A DNA stretch of 64,000 bases from an uncultured Bacteroidales bacterium (GTDB taxonomy: Bacteria > Bacteroidota > Bacteroidia > Bacteroidales > Bacteroidaceae), in assembly GCA_902799685.1 (NCBI GenBank), contig CADCBO010000001.1, positions 101,234 through 165,233 of the forward strand, given 5' to 3'. Positions 42,398 to 51,837 of the stretch are shown piece by piece (the stretch's first letter is position 1; each line of letters opens with the position of its first letter). The notes under the pieces were generated by a model that worked only from the letters and a program-made list of their open reading frames with translations, was not told the DNA's origin and did not search any database. Position numbers and translations under genes: made by a program.

Positions 42398-43067
42398 TAG
42401 CGCCAGCTAAAACAATAACAATCTCACCCTTGGGCTCGTGGGCCTTGAAGTGAGCAAGTACTTCACTCAAACTGCCGCGCACGCACTCCTCATGCACCTT
42501 GGATATTTCGCGGCAGACTGCAACGGGGCGCTCCGGACCATAAGCCTCTATAAACTGCTCCAGCGCCTTGACCAGGCGGAACGGAGACTCGTAGAACACT
42601 ATGGTGCGGGGTTCGTCCTTAAGAGCGTTGATGCGCGTCTGTCGGCCCTTTTTCTGTGGCAGGAAACCCTCAAACAGGAACCTGTCGCAAGGCAGACCCG
42701 AGTCAATCAGCGCCGGCACGAATGCCGTGGCGCCCGGCAGGCACTCCACATCAACACCCTGCTGCACGCACTCCCTTACCAGCATGAACCCGGGGTCCGA
42801 TATGCCCGGCGTACCCGCATCGCTTATCAGTGCCACAGACTCACCCGCCATAATACGGTTAGCCATAGCGGCCGATGTCTCATGCTCGTTGAACTTGTGG
42901 TGTGACTGCAGCGGCTTATGAATGTCATAGTGCTTGAGAAGGACGGAACTGGTACGGGTATCCTCGGCCAGTATAAGGTCCACCTCCTTAAGGATGCGTA
43001 ATGCCCTCAAGGTGATGTCCTCAAGATTTCCCACCGGCGTGGGTACCAGATAGAGTTTTCCTGCCAT
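42390..43067 (-). CDS. rsmI: 16S rRNA 2'-O-ribose C1402 methyltransferase
   Basis: 225 residues from MAGKLYLVPTPVGNLEDITLRAL. SAM-dependent tetrapyrrole-methylase fold: 'LILAEDTRTSSVLLKHY' (~32), 'ALISDAGTPGISDPGFMLVREC' (~83) and 'LPGATAFVPALIDSGLP' (~113). It methylates C1402 in the decoding centre. The start at 43067 is the family start; the longer open frame upstream overlaps the divergent gene's promoter. The final codons and stop are contributed by an AATTGA-type repeat. Confidence 0.94.
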   Translation of the reverse strand: MAGKLYLVPTPVGNLEDITLRALRILKEVDLILAEDTRTSSVLLKHYDIHKPLQSHHKFNEHETSAAMANRIMAGESVALISDAGTPGISDPGFMLVRECVQQGVDVECLPGATAFVPALIDSGLPCDRFLFEGFLPQKKGRQTRINALKDEPRTIVFYESPFRLVKALEQFIEAYGPERPVAVCREISKVHEECVRGSLSEVLAHFKAHEPKGEIVIVLAGAKN

Positions 43068-43136
43068 CGTGTGTGCGCGCGTGCGTTGCAAAACACAAAA
43101 GTAGATAAAATCCCCGTAACTGACGCTTTTTTTGCT

Positions 43137-43144
43137 TAAGTTTG
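43137..43144 (+). promoter_or_regulatory. -7 promoter element for the 43165 operon
   Basis: TAAGTTTG, exact TAnnTTTG match, 20 bases before the ATG at 43165. TTTTTTTG just upstream is too close for a -33. Confidence 0.55.
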
Positions 43145-43164
43145 CAATTACAATAGTGAGGATC

Positions 43165-44934
43165 ATGAGTAGAAAAAGCAGAAGTCTGGATTTTTTGTTT
43201 GCGATGCTGTTATTGCTGGCCCTATTGTTGCTGCTGGCAGTCAGGGCACCGTACCGATTGGAATTCAAGGAGCAGATAGGCATATTCATGCTTGGTGCTG
43301 ACAGGATGGAGTGGTATCTCTCCAATCCGGCCGTGATCAGCTCCATAGCCGGCGACTGGCTTACACAGTTCTATTCAAACGGAAGGGTGGGGGCCGTGTT
43401 GAGTTTTTTGCTTTTCATAGCAATACTGGCGGGTCTTGCAGAGTTCTTCAGGAGGGCTGAACCCAGACGCCCGCTCTGCCTTATCCTGCTCATGCTGCCT
43501 GTCTTGCTGGAATACTATTTCATACCGTTTCCCAATTACCCGGTATCAGCCACAGTAGGTCTGGTCCTTTCCATATGGACTGCATGCGCTCTGGCACGCA
43601 TCAAAGACTCAGAATACAGTTGTCTGATATATGGCCTCTCTATCCCGGTAATGTTTGTCCTTGCCGGCGGTCATGCTCTGACATTGGCCCTTCTACTGGG
43701 TTTTATGCAAAGAAAGAAAGGTGCAGTTCCTGTAATCAGTCTTGTGGCCGGGCTTGCCCTGATGATGATATGCGGAAGGTTTTATAACCTGACATTCATG
43801 CAGACGCTTATCTGGCCGGTATGTCCCGGTTATATCATTCCCGCAACGGCGTTGCTCATACTGCAGCCGTTCCTGGTTCTGTTAACCGTTGCAGTATCCC
43901 TTACTTATTACAGGTTCATGGAGAACCGTTGGAAGGCTGTCATGTTATCGACATTTTCGGCTTTGTTAATCCCCCTGTCGGATACGGTATCTGACAGAAA
44001 CCTGGAAAGCGTGGTCAAGATAGGAACACTTGCCTACCATAATGAGTGGGATGAAGTAAAAAGGATGGCCTCATCAACCAGATACAAGGACCGCAACATG
44101 TACAGCGACTATTACTGGAATCTCTGTAACGCCCGTCAGGGAAAACTGGCCGAAGGGTTGCTCCAGGGCGGATGGGGCAGGTCATCGGACATACTGTTCC
44201 TTTCTACCGGACAGGGTGACCCCTACTTCTCAATGATTTATTATACCGATGCGCTGCTTGAGATGGGCAATGTCTCTGATGCAACGGACTGCGCCCTTTT
44301 GGCACAGACTGTAATGCCGGGACACTACTCAACCCGTATGCTACGCCGTCTGGCTGAAATTGCCGTTGTAACGGCCGATTATGACGTAGCCCGCAAGTAT
44401 CTGAACATCCTGATGCGTACCCGGAACCATCGTAAATGGGCGGCAGAACTCCTGGACTGCATTGAGGCGGATAATATTCCGGAACAGTATCTTAAATGGC
44501 GTGCCGGAACTTTGGACAATGACCGGTTCTATGCGCAGGGAGACATAAAGGGTGCACTCTCCATAATAGCATCGGAATCACCATATAACAAGACCGCCAT
44601 TGATTATTTGCTCTGCTCATATCTTCTGGACAAGAACATCAATTCTTTCAGGAATCTGTATGACAGGTATTACCTTGACGGGCTGGACCGTATGGTGACA
44701 GTACCGGAATTATATGAACAGGCCTTACTTACCAGTGTAGATTCCAGAGAGTCACTCATGGAGACTATCGGGAAATATCACATATCACAGAAAACAGTTG
44801 ATTCATATATGAATCTGCTTGAAGCCAGAGCCAAATCAGCCAACCCCCAGACGTCAATAACCACTGAGGCTATGGGAACATACTGGCATTATATCATGGC
44901 AGTCAGGTTCAATACATCAGAAGACAGGAGATGA
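43165..44934 (+). CDS. DUF6057-like membrane protein with C-terminal repeat domain
   Basis: 589 residues starting MSRKSRSLDFLFAMLLLL. The first ~270 residues hold about eight membrane helices with a loop 'YYFIPFPNYPVSATVGLVLSIW' (~120). The rest is soluble and helical with a TPR-like feel ('ALLEMGNVSDATDCALLAQTVMPGHYS', 'RRLAEIAVVTADYDVARKYLNILM'). It resembles the DUF6057 family common in Bacteroides; recognition is from memory of the pattern, not a search. It overlaps the next gene by 4 bases (ATGA), so the two form a tight operon. Function unknown. Confidence 0.7.
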   Translation: MSRKSRSLDFLFAMLLLLALLLLLAVRAPYRLEFKEQIGIFMLGADRMEWYLSNPAVISSIAGDWLTQFYSNGRVGAVLSFLLFIAILAGLAEFFRRAEPRRPLCLILLMLPVLLEYYFIPFPNYPVSATVGLVLSIWTACALARIKDSEYSCLIYGLSIPVMFVLAGGHALTLALLLGFMQRKKGAVPVISLVAGLALMMICGRFYNLTFMQTLIWPVCPGYIIPATALLILQPFLVLLTVAVSLTYYRFMENRWKAVMLSTFSALLIPLSDTVSDRNLESVVKIGTLAYHNEWDEVKRMASSTRYKDRNMYSDYYWNLCNARQGKLAEGLLQGGWGRSSDILFLSTGQGDPYFSMIYYTDALLEMGNVSDATDCALLAQTVMPGHYSTRMLRRLAEIAVVTADYDVARKYLNILMRTRNHRKWAAELLDCIEADNIPEQYLKWRAGTLDNDRFYAQGDIKGALSIIASESPYNKTAIDYLLCSYLLDKNINSFRNLYDRYYLDGLDRMVTVPELYEQALLTSVDSRESLMETIGKYHISQKTVDSYMNLLEARAKSANPQTSITTEAMGTYWHYIMAVRFNTSEDRR

Positions 44935-46367
44935 GAAACAGGATAATCATATTGGCTATAACGTCATTGCTGCTGACTGCCTGCGCAAACAGAGTGGCCA
45001 ATACCGGCAGCGGCATGTTTCCGGATTACAGCGACGTTACGATACCGTGTAATATCGCGCCGCTCAATTTCAGGGTAGCAGGCTCCGGACGTATAGACGT
45101 AACGGTAAAGGGTCTGGCCGGAGAGTACAGGTTCAAGGGTCACAAGGGGCTTGTCAAGTTTCCGGTCAAACGCTGGCACTCCATGCTTGAGGCAGAGAAG
45201 GGCGGCATCCTTAACGTTCAGGTCAATGCCCGCGGAGTTCATGGCTCCCCGGGTCTTTGCACCTCTTTCAGTTGGACGGTTATGGCCGATCCCATAGACA
45301 GATACATGAGTTACCGTCTGATAGAACCGGCTTACGAGGTGTGGAGCGGCATTCAGATAGAGCAGCGTGACTTGACAAGTTTCAGCACCAGGTTGCTGGG
45401 TGATAACCGCAATGCGGAAAAATGCTGCATGAACTGCCATACCTCTAACCGCAACGGAACATCGTTCATGCATCTGCGCGGAGCCAAGGGAGGAACCATA
45501 CTGAACCGCAACGGCAAGACCGTTAAACTTAACACAAGGACAGAGCAGACCGGTAACACGGTATATGGTGACATATCGGCCGACGGTCGCTACGGAGTCT
45601 TTACTACTGCCGATATCACATTTGCCATCCATAGCCGCGTTGACCTTAGGATGGAGGTCTATGACAAGAGGAGTGACCTGGTGGTGGTTGACTTTGACAA
45701 TCTGACCGTAACCGACAGTCCGGCCACTAGCGGCAGTGAGTATCAGGAGACATTCCCCTGTTTTTCGGCCGACGGCAGAACCATATTCTTCTGCCGCGCC
45801 GCACATCATGCACAGCCCGACAGCATTGCCCAAATGCATTATGACATAGCGGTAGTGCAGTTTGACCCCGAGACCGGCCGTATGGGCGACAGGGTTATAA
45901 CCATTATACCGGCCGGTGATAATCTGTCGTTCAGCCATCTTAAGGCATCCCCTGACGGACATTGGCTCATGGCCACTGCGGCCAGTTACGGAACTTTCCC
46001 TGTCTGGCATAAGGAGAGTGAACTATGGTTGATTGACCTGCAGACAAGAAAAGTAGATATTTTGCAGGATATAAACGCATTCGGTGCCGACACCTATCAC
46101 AGCTGGAGCAGCAACAGCCGTTGGGTAGTGTTTGCCTCAAAACGTGACGATCTGGTATATGGCCGTCCATACATTGCCTTTATAGGCCCGGACGGTACGG
46201 TTGGCAAGCCGTTCCTGCTTCCGCAAAAGGATCCCGACAAGTACTTGGCCACGCTCAAGTCATTCAATCTGCCTGAGCTTTATGCTGTGCCGGAGGTATA
46301 TAATGCCCGTGAGACAGCTGCTTTCTATAGCAAGGTCCAGCCTGAGCAGGTCCAGTATAAGCAATAG
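44931..46367 (+). CDS. TolB/PD40-type beta-propeller lipoprotein with CxxCH motif
   Basis: 478 residues. Lipoprotein signal (MRNRIIILAITSLLLTAC). After an N-terminal beta domain there is 'EKCCMNCHTSNRNGTSFMHLRG' (CMNCH, ~165), a haem-c attachment motif with a possible Met ligand, in a region just before PD40-like propeller blades: 'GRYGVFTTADITFA', 'FPCFSADGRTIFFCRA', 'SHLKASPDGHWLMAT', 'YHSWSSNSRWVVFASKRDD'. It is probably an envelope protein anchored to a membrane and working with the upstream membrane protein. Whether haem is bound is untested; the motif could also bind metal. Confidence 0.75.
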   Translation: MRNRIIILAITSLLLTACANRVANTGSGMFPDYSDVTIPCNIAPLNFRVAGSGRIDVTVKGLAGEYRFKGHKGLVKFPVKRWHSMLEAEKGGILNVQVNARGVHGSPGLCTSFSWTVMADPIDRYMSYRLIEPAYEVWSGIQIEQRDLTSFSTRLLGDNRNAEKCCMNCHTSNRNGTSFMHLRGAKGGTILNRNGKTVKLNTRTEQTGNTVYGDISADGRYGVFTTADITFAIHSRVDLRMEVYDKRSDLVVVDFDNLTVTDSPATSGSEYQETFPCFSADGRTIFFCRAAHHAQPDSIAQMHYDIAVVQFDPETGRMGDRVITIIPAGDNLSFSHLKASPDGHWLMATAASYGTFPVWHKESELWLIDLQTRKVDILQDINAFGADTYHSWSSNSRWVVFASKRDDLVYGRPYIAFIGPDGTVGKPFLLPQKDPDKYLATLKSFNLPELYAVPEVYNARETAAFYSKVQPEQVQYKQ

Positions 46368-46400
46368 GGTAGAGCAAGCAGAATCTAAAATTGATGCGAT

Positions 46401-47534
46401 ATGAATAGGATAGGTATAGCGTTAATAGGAGTAGCATTGAGTCTGACGGCACAGGCTCAAGCTCAGCAAGTCAAGGAGGATTTCAAGAGTATGTCAACCA
46501 ACCAGTACGGGCAGGAGTACCCTATGGTAAATTCTCAGGGTATCGTGCGGGGCCGCATTCTGGCTCCGGGCGCACATGAGGTGTTCCTGCAGATAAACGG
46601 CATCAACTACCCCATGACCAAGGATGATAAGGGGTACTGGATGGGACAGAGTGACCCGCTGGATGAAGGCAACCACTATTACGGGCTTGTGATAGACGGC
46701 GCCAATGTGCCAGACCCCGCCAGCCGTTTCCTTTACGGATCAGGTGCCGAATGCACACAGATTGAGATTCCGGCACACGATGACTACAAATATGCTTTGC
46801 GTGACGTGCCTCACGGCCAGATTCGTGAACTTTATTTCCACTCCGATGCCACCGGCGGCCTGCGTCACGTGTTTGTCTATACCCCGCCTCAGTATGATGC
46901 CGATTATACCACCCGATATCCTGTTCTCTATCTGCAGCACGGATACACTGAGAACGAGACCGGCTGGAGCCGACAGGGACGCTGCGGTTTCATCATGGAT
47001 AACCTGATAGCCGACGGCAAGAGCCTGCCCTTCATCATCGTCATGGAGAACGGCGAGATCTCACACCGTGCCGATAACGCCGGTTTCGGAACCCTTATGA
47101 ACAATGCCAACACCCTGTTCCCCAAAATACTTATTGAAGATGTAATTCCCTATATAGATTCACATTTCCGTACCGTTCCCGATGCCGCTCATCGGGCCCT
47201 GGCCGGCCTCTCTATGGGCGGCATGCAGACACGCAGCATCAGCCTTAACTTTCCGGGCGTATTCTCACACATAGGCATATTCAGCGGCGGAGTGATATCG
47301 GTCCAGGATATGGAGCAGCATCCTGAGTTCAGGAAGGAGAACAAGCTCACCTTTATAAGCTACGGAAGCCGTGAGGTTGAGAATCCGCGCGGCCAGGCTC
47401 CCAAGGAGACGGTCAGCGACCTGAAAGCGCAGGGACTGAACGCCGTCTATTACGAATCACCGCTTACAGCCCACGAATGGCAGACCTGGCGCCGCAGCCT
47501 CTACGAGTTTGCTCCCCTGCTATTTAGAAAATAA
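46401..47534 (+). CDS. CE1-type esterase (feruloyl / acetyl xylan esterase-like)
   Basis: 377 residues with a signal peptide (MNRIGIALIGVALSLTAQAQA). An N-terminal Ig-like E-set domain (~30-120, 'APGAHEVFLQINGINYPMTKDDKGYW') is followed by an esterase D/CE1 domain: 'RYPVLYLQHGYTENETGW' (oxyanion region, ~172), 'ALAGLSMGGMQT' (Ser nucleophile in GLSMGG, ~270) and 'TAHEWQTWRRSLYEF' (His, ~360). Such XynZ-like proteins remove ferulate or acetyl groups from xylan. Followed after 11 bases by a second hydrolase. Confidence 0.88.
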   Translation: MNRIGIALIGVALSLTAQAQAQQVKEDFKSMSTNQYGQEYPMVNSQGIVRGRILAPGAHEVFLQINGINYPMTKDDKGYWMGQSDPLDEGNHYYGLVIDGANVPDPASRFLYGSGAECTQIEIPAHDDYKYALRDVPHGQIRELYFHSDATGGLRHVFVYTPPQYDADYTTRYPVLYLQHGYTENETGWSRQGRCGFIMDNLIADGKSLPFIIVMENGEISHRADNAGFGTLMNNANTLFPKILIEDVIPYIDSHFRTVPDAAHRALAGLSMGGMQTRSISLNFPGVFSHIGIFSGGVISVQDMEQHPEFRKENKLTFISYGSREVENPRGQAPKETVSDLKAQGLNAVYYESPLTAHEWQTWRRSLYEFAPLLFRK

Positions 47535-47545
47535 CATATTGCCTT

Positions 47546-48763
47546 ATGAGAAAAGTCACATTACTATCTGTTTTGGCGGCAATGGCCGTATGTGTCGCAT
47601 CATCCGCACAAGAGAGTTACAGGGTTCGTATTGACCAACCTGCACACGGCAGCGTAACGGTAACGCCTGCTGTTCCGGCCGATGGTCGCGTGAGCACCGG
47701 AACCGTGCTGAACGTAAAGGTTCAGGTGACCGATTCAGGATGGTCATTTGACAGCGGCTACTGGCTGTCAACCGACAGGGATATGTTCTACCCCACATAC
47801 AAGGAGTCCATGAAACAGGAGTTCCAGGTAAAGGTGGACAACGACATGAGCATAGGCGCATCAATCATAGAATCATCCCGTTTTGAGGGCTATCGTACCA
47901 TAGAGGATGTAGAATATGCCAAACCTGGCGTTAAACCGCTCAAGTATGACGTATTCATCCCCGATGGAGCCAGAAACCTGCCCTGCATAGTGATAATACA
48001 TGGTGGCGGCTGGTCATCGAACGATGAGAATATCATGCGCGGCCTGGCCCGTGAACTGATCAAAGACGGCAAATTCGTGGTGGCCAGCATAGACTACCGA
48101 TGGATTGGTACACGTGACGGTGATGCCACAGCCAACACCATGAACCAGCTCATAGAGGACTGCTACGGAGCCATACTGCATATACGCCAACATGCAAAGG
48201 AATACGGAATCAATCCCAAAAGGATAGGCGTAACCGGTGACAGCGCCGGCGGTCATCTGTCGGCCTGCATGATTGACCTGGTTGACCTGATTGGTGACGG
48301 CGGATTCGGCCGGAAGGAGGGCGTGTTTGAGTTCAAGCCCACCTATATGCCTAAGGGAATGAGCATAAATAAAGCCCGCAAGCAGCTTACCAAGTCCATC
48401 AAGGCCGCTGCACCCAGCTACGGAGTGTTTGACCTGCAGAGCCTGCAGAGATTCGTGGCCGATCTGGATCCCGCCGGCCAGAACGCCATAACTCCCGATG
48501 CCAACATACCGCAGGCCGCCAAGCGCAAGGCACCGCAGTTCTTTGTGCTGGGCACCCAGGACCGCACCGTACAGCGCGCCCCCATGGAGAAATACGTGGA
48601 GAGTCTTAAAGCCGCAGGCCAGAGAGCCGAACTCCATATAGTGGACGGAGCCAGCCACGCCTTCTTTGACTGGAAACCCGATCAGGGCACCAAGAACACC
48701 TTTGTCCGCTATGGAGTTCCCTACGCCCAGAAGATGAAGCAGTTCTTTGAGGAGACGCTCTGA
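47546..48763 (+). CDS. Secreted alpha/beta hydrolase with N-terminal B-repeat-like domain
   Basis: 405 residues with a signal peptide (MRKVTLLSVLAAMAVCVASS). Residues ~25-95 resemble an InlB-type B-repeat ('DQPAHGSVTVTPAVPADGRV', 'DSGWSFDSGYWLSTD'). The hydrolase domain has 'IVIIHGGGWSSNDE' (HGGG oxyanion, ~153), 'GVTGDSAGGHLSACM' (GDSAGG nucleophile, ~232) and 'VDGASHAFFDWKP' (His, ~375), the hormone-sensitive-lipase/CE10-like pattern. Probable carbohydrate or small-ester hydrolase working with the CE1-type enzyme upstream. Confidence 0.85.
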   Translation: MRKVTLLSVLAAMAVCVASSAQESYRVRIDQPAHGSVTVTPAVPADGRVSTGTVLNVKVQVTDSGWSFDSGYWLSTDRDMFYPTYKESMKQEFQVKVDNDMSIGASIIESSRFEGYRTIEDVEYAKPGVKPLKYDVFIPDGARNLPCIVIIHGGGWSSNDENIMRGLARELIKDGKFVVASIDYRWIGTRDGDATANTMNQLIEDCYGAILHIRQHAKEYGINPKRIGVTGDSAGGHLSACMIDLVDLIGDGGFGRKEGVFEFKPTYMPKGMSINKARKQLTKSIKAAAPSYGVFDLQSLQRFVADLDPAGQNAITPDANIPQAAKRKAPQFFVLGTQDRTVQRAPMEKYVESLKAAGQRAELHIVDGASHAFFDWKPDQGTKNTFVRYGVPYAQKMKQFFEETL

Positions 48764-48772
48764 CTCATAAAC

Positions 48773-48860
48773 GGTACAATTGGTACAATTGGTACAATTG
48801 GGGTCAGACCCCTTTTGTACCATTTTTTTTAGTACAATTGGGGTCAGACCCCTTTTGTAC
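48773..48860. repeat. Two REP-like hairpins plus GGTACAATT direct repeats
   Basis: Three tandem GGTACAATT units (48773-48800) lead into a 29-bp hairpin (48792-48820); an identical second copy is at 48832-48860. Each has GTACAA/TTGTAC outer arms and a GGGGTCAGACCCC core. They lie 9 bases after a stop codon and run directly into the gene fragment at 48861. Confidence 0.85.
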
Positions 48861-49208
48861 TGGGAGGATGAGCCGGACAACCACAATCCGGAGCGTGATG
48901 TGGTGATGAACGGCGATGTGAGCCTGACTGCGGTGTTTGTGGCCATACGTAGCAGCTATGACCTGTTCTGGAACGCTAATGTTTACGGATTTGGCAACAT
49001 TGTGAGCGAGAATGATGTGGACTGCGGAACGTTTGACCGCGGTGAGGAGATTCAGCTTACTGCAGTACCGGCCAGTGAGAACTACGAGTTTGTGCGCTGG
49101 AGTGATGGCAACACGGCCAACCCGCGTACTCTGGTGGCCAACCGCGACTATGACATTGTTGCTGAGTTCCGGCACACCGGCAGTGTTCTTTTATCCCAAT
49201 ACTACTAA
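48861..49208 (+). pseudogene. C-terminal fragment of an InlB-type B-repeat protein
   Basis: An open frame starting immediately after the REP hairpin encodes 'WEDEPDNHNPERDVVMNGDVSLTAVF' (end of one repeat, shown by its spacing) and then a complete unit with 'NIVSENDVDCGTFDRGEEIQLTAVPA' and 'YEFVRWSDGNTANPRTLVANRDYDIVAEF', then a stop. The domain is the Listeria-Bacteroides B-repeat. No start codon or signal peptide belongs to it; upstream codons in frame come from the hairpins themselves. Best read as the tail of a gene lost to deletion at the REP. Confidence 0.7.
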
Positions 49209-49331
49209 TTAGGAAACAATCCGTATTGCGGCGTTTGTGGTCAAAATAATGGCAGAAATCGTCTGCAATACAAATAAATTCAGTAACTTTATGCTCGGTT
49301 TATTTTTCGTTGAACTAACCTTATTTCAGCT

Positions 49332-51809
49332 ATGAGAAAGTCAATTACATTTTTCACATTTTTCTGCATTGCGATGGTGACCACCAGCTCTAAGGGCTAT
49401 CAGAACAACCCGGATGAGAGTTATGCTAAGATAGAAACCAAAAAGCTCGAGTATTCCATCCCATATATTCCGGTGGAGAAGCGCTCCGCCATCCTGCCCA
49501 AACACAATATCTGCTCTATCGCCCCCGCGGGAGAGTCATCGGACAATTTCATCACAGGCAGCGGCACACTACGCATCCAGACTTCCGGTCAGCCCTATAA
49601 CGATGTGGTGACCTATACCCATGAGATGCTCTATGAGCCCAAATGGGCAGAGACTCCCCTGCCTCCAGACTTGCGCCCCTACCTGCCACGCATCCGCCAA
49701 CTCCTGCTGGAGGGCAAGCCGAATGAGGCGAACGCCCTTGTGGACGAGGCCCAGAAAAAGGCCGGCTTTGAAAAGTACATGAATTTTGACAACGATATTC
49801 TGTACCCCGTAGGCGGACCGTCCAGACACACAGCCTTCACGCTCAGATTCCGCCGTCCGGAGCAGCCCGATACCCGGGACTATTTGCGCTTCCTGGACAT
49901 GCAGAACGGCATGATTACCTCCATGTGGACCGATGCGCGCGGTTCTTTCCGTAACGAATGCTTCTGTGCCTATGACGGCGACGTCACCGTGAACCGCTTC
50001 ACTGCGCCCAAGGGACAGCTGGACCTGGACGTGGAGATGCAACTGCCAAGATTGAACGGCAGCACCCACCAGCTTAATATTGAGGACGGTGTGATCACTC
50101 TGGCCACAGCGTACAATCCGGAATTCGGCCAAAAAGGCTACGCCGTGGTCATCCGCTTCCTGCCCAAAGGCGGCACTATGAATAAGACCGAAAGAGGTAT
50201 GCACATTTCCGGCGCGGACGGTCTGACGGTCGTCGCTAAGATAGAGAGGTTTGAAAGTGACTTCACCTTTGAATGCGTCAAGCCCATCCGTGACGGACTG
50301 ATGGCCATGAAGGTCGATTTCGACAAGCTGCTCAAAGGCAACGAAAAGTACATGGGCCAACGCATGGACCGTTCCCGTATCCATCTTAGCCCCGACCAGG
50401 ACATGCTGCTTTCCGGCGAGGAACTGCTCCGGCGGGCCCACAGCAGGAACGAGCTGGATCCCGCCCTGCTGGAAAAACTCTATGACATGGGCCGATTCTT
50501 CCAGATTTACGAGACTGGCAAGTATATTCCTCCTTTTACGGGTCAGCACAACATCAACACTAACCTTCAGGTATGCGCGGGTAACAACACGGGCCTCTTT
50601 GACGAGATGGACGTGTATTTCAAGTATTACGAAACCAAGTTCGATGACTTCCGCACCAACGCACAGCTGCTCTACGGTGCCCGCGGCCTGCTGGCCAGCG
50701 TCCACTGCGACCCGAATTCCGGCCTGTACTATCATTTCTCGCACACCTATCCGCATTACGGCTTTACAGGTGTCCTGGGTTGGATTTACAACGAGCTTTG
50801 GGGTTATTACCTCGTTACAGGAGACAAGGAATTCCTGCGCACCCGTGTGATTCCGGCCTACAAGGAAATGGCCCTGTTCTACGAGGATTACGCGTGTGAC
50901 CGTGGCCCTGACGGCAAGGTCATCTTCTATCCGTCCTTCTCTCCGGAGAACCCGACCCCGAATCCCGGCTATGAGACAGTCACCAGCAGAGACAGAAATC
51001 CTACCAGGATCAACTCTGTCATGGATATAGCCATCTGCCGCGAGATCCTGATGAACCTGATTGATGGCTGCAAGACACTTGGCATCGAGCAAGACAACAT
51101 CCCTCACTGGGAGGCCCAGCTGGCAGACCTTCCAACCTATCTCCTAGACCTGGACGGCGGCCTGAAGGAATGGGCCTGGCCAACTATCGAGGAGAACTAC
51201 AACCACCGCCACGTGTCCCACCATTATGACGTATGGCCCGGCCGCGCGGTCACACCCGAAAAGGACCCCGAGCTGTCTGAAGCCATCATAATCTCCAACC
51301 GCAAGCGCGCCCAGCAGGACGATTCTGCCCATGGCATCATCCACCGTGCCTTCACGGCCATCCGTCTGAAAGACATGGAAGAAGCCGAGCAGAACCTTAG
51401 CCAGCTACTCAACCACGGCTTTGTCCGCCGCACGCTGCAGACCAGCCACTTCCCATACAGGGGCGTATTCCCGGATCTGACTGGCGCTGTCCCGGCGTTC
51501 CTGGTTGAGATGTGTGTCTTCAGCGAGCCCGGCACAGTGGAATTCCTGCCGGTCATGCCCGACAACTTGATGAACGGTGCCATTGACGGCGTATGGCTGT
51601 ATACCTTTGCCAAGCTTAATCATATGGACTGGGACGAGAAGGGTATCCGTGCCTCCATCACCTCCAATCAGGCCCAGACCCTGACGCTTAGGAACCGCCG
51701 GGAAGGCTGCCGCATCCTTGTGAATGGCAAGGAGCTGACCAAGGACGGCGACCATGTCCAGTACACATTCAAGGCAGGCGAGACCGCAAAGATTGAAATC
51801 ATCCTCTGA
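49332..51809 (+). CDS. GH95-like glycoside hydrolase (alpha-L-fucosidase/galactosidase family)
   Basis: 825 residues with a signal peptide (MRKSITFFTFFCIAMVTTSS). N-terminal beta domain (~40-320), then an alpha/alpha barrel with 'FTGQHNINTNLQVCAGNNTGLFDEM' (~397, aligned to the NxNxEMNYW block of GH95), 'FYPSFSPENPTPN' (~540), 'HRHVSHHYDVWPGRAVTPEKDPEL' (~632) and a C-terminal beta part ('TVEFLPVMPDNLMNGAIDGVWL'). Several canonical GH95 residues differ, so specificity is open. Codon use is richer in C-ending codons than that of its neighbours, hinting at transfer. Possible promoter TAACTTTA at 49284. Confidence 0.75.
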   Translation: MRKSITFFTFFCIAMVTTSSKGYQNNPDESYAKIETKKLEYSIPYIPVEKRSAILPKHNICSIAPAGESSDNFITGSGTLRIQTSGQPYNDVVTYTHEMLYEPKWAETPLPPDLRPYLPRIRQLLLEGKPNEANALVDEAQKKAGFEKYMNFDNDILYPVGGPSRHTAFTLRFRRPEQPDTRDYLRFLDMQNGMITSMWTDARGSFRNECFCAYDGDVTVNRFTAPKGQLDLDVEMQLPRLNGSTHQLNIEDGVITLATAYNPEFGQKGYAVVIRFLPKGGTMNKTERGMHISGADGLTVVAKIERFESDFTFECVKPIRDGLMAMKVDFDKLLKGNEKYMGQRMDRSRIHLSPDQDMLLSGEELLRRAHSRNELDPALLEKLYDMGRFFQIYETGKYIPPFTGQHNINTNLQVCAGNNTGLFDEMDVYFKYYETKFDDFRTNAQLLYGARGLLASVHCDPNSGLYYHFSHTYPHYGFTGVLGWIYNELWGYYLVTGDKEFLRTRVIPAYKEMALFYEDYACDRGPDGKVIFYPSFSPENPTPNPGYETVTSRDRNPTRINSVMDIAICREILMNLIDGCKTLGIEQDNIPHWEAQLADLPTYLLDLDGGLKEWAWPTIEENYNHRHVSHHYDVWPGRAVTPEKDPELSEAIIISNRKRAQQDDSAHGIIHRAFTAIRLKDMEEAEQNLSQLLNHGFVRRTLQTSHFPYRGVFPDLTGAVPAFLVEMCVFSEPGTVEFLPVMPDNLMNGAIDGVWLYTFAKLNHMDWDEKGIRASITSNQAQTLTLRNRREGCRILVNGKELTKDGDHVQYTFKAGETAKIEIIL

Positions 51810-51837
51810 TTAAAAATTGACACAAAATGACGCGTTT

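Noticed and set aside
44964-46010. ~350-codon antisense frame in the propeller lipoprotein gene
   Set aside because: Shadow of the plus-strand coding pattern; no start context or motif.
48014-48946. Antisense frame running through the alpha/beta hydrolase and the REP hairpins
   Set aside because: Spans two unrelated features and encodes no recognisable domain.
49569-51107. ~510-codon open frame antisense to the GH95-like gene
   Set aside because: Val/His/Leu-rich composition without domains; the sense frame has a signal peptide and family motifs.
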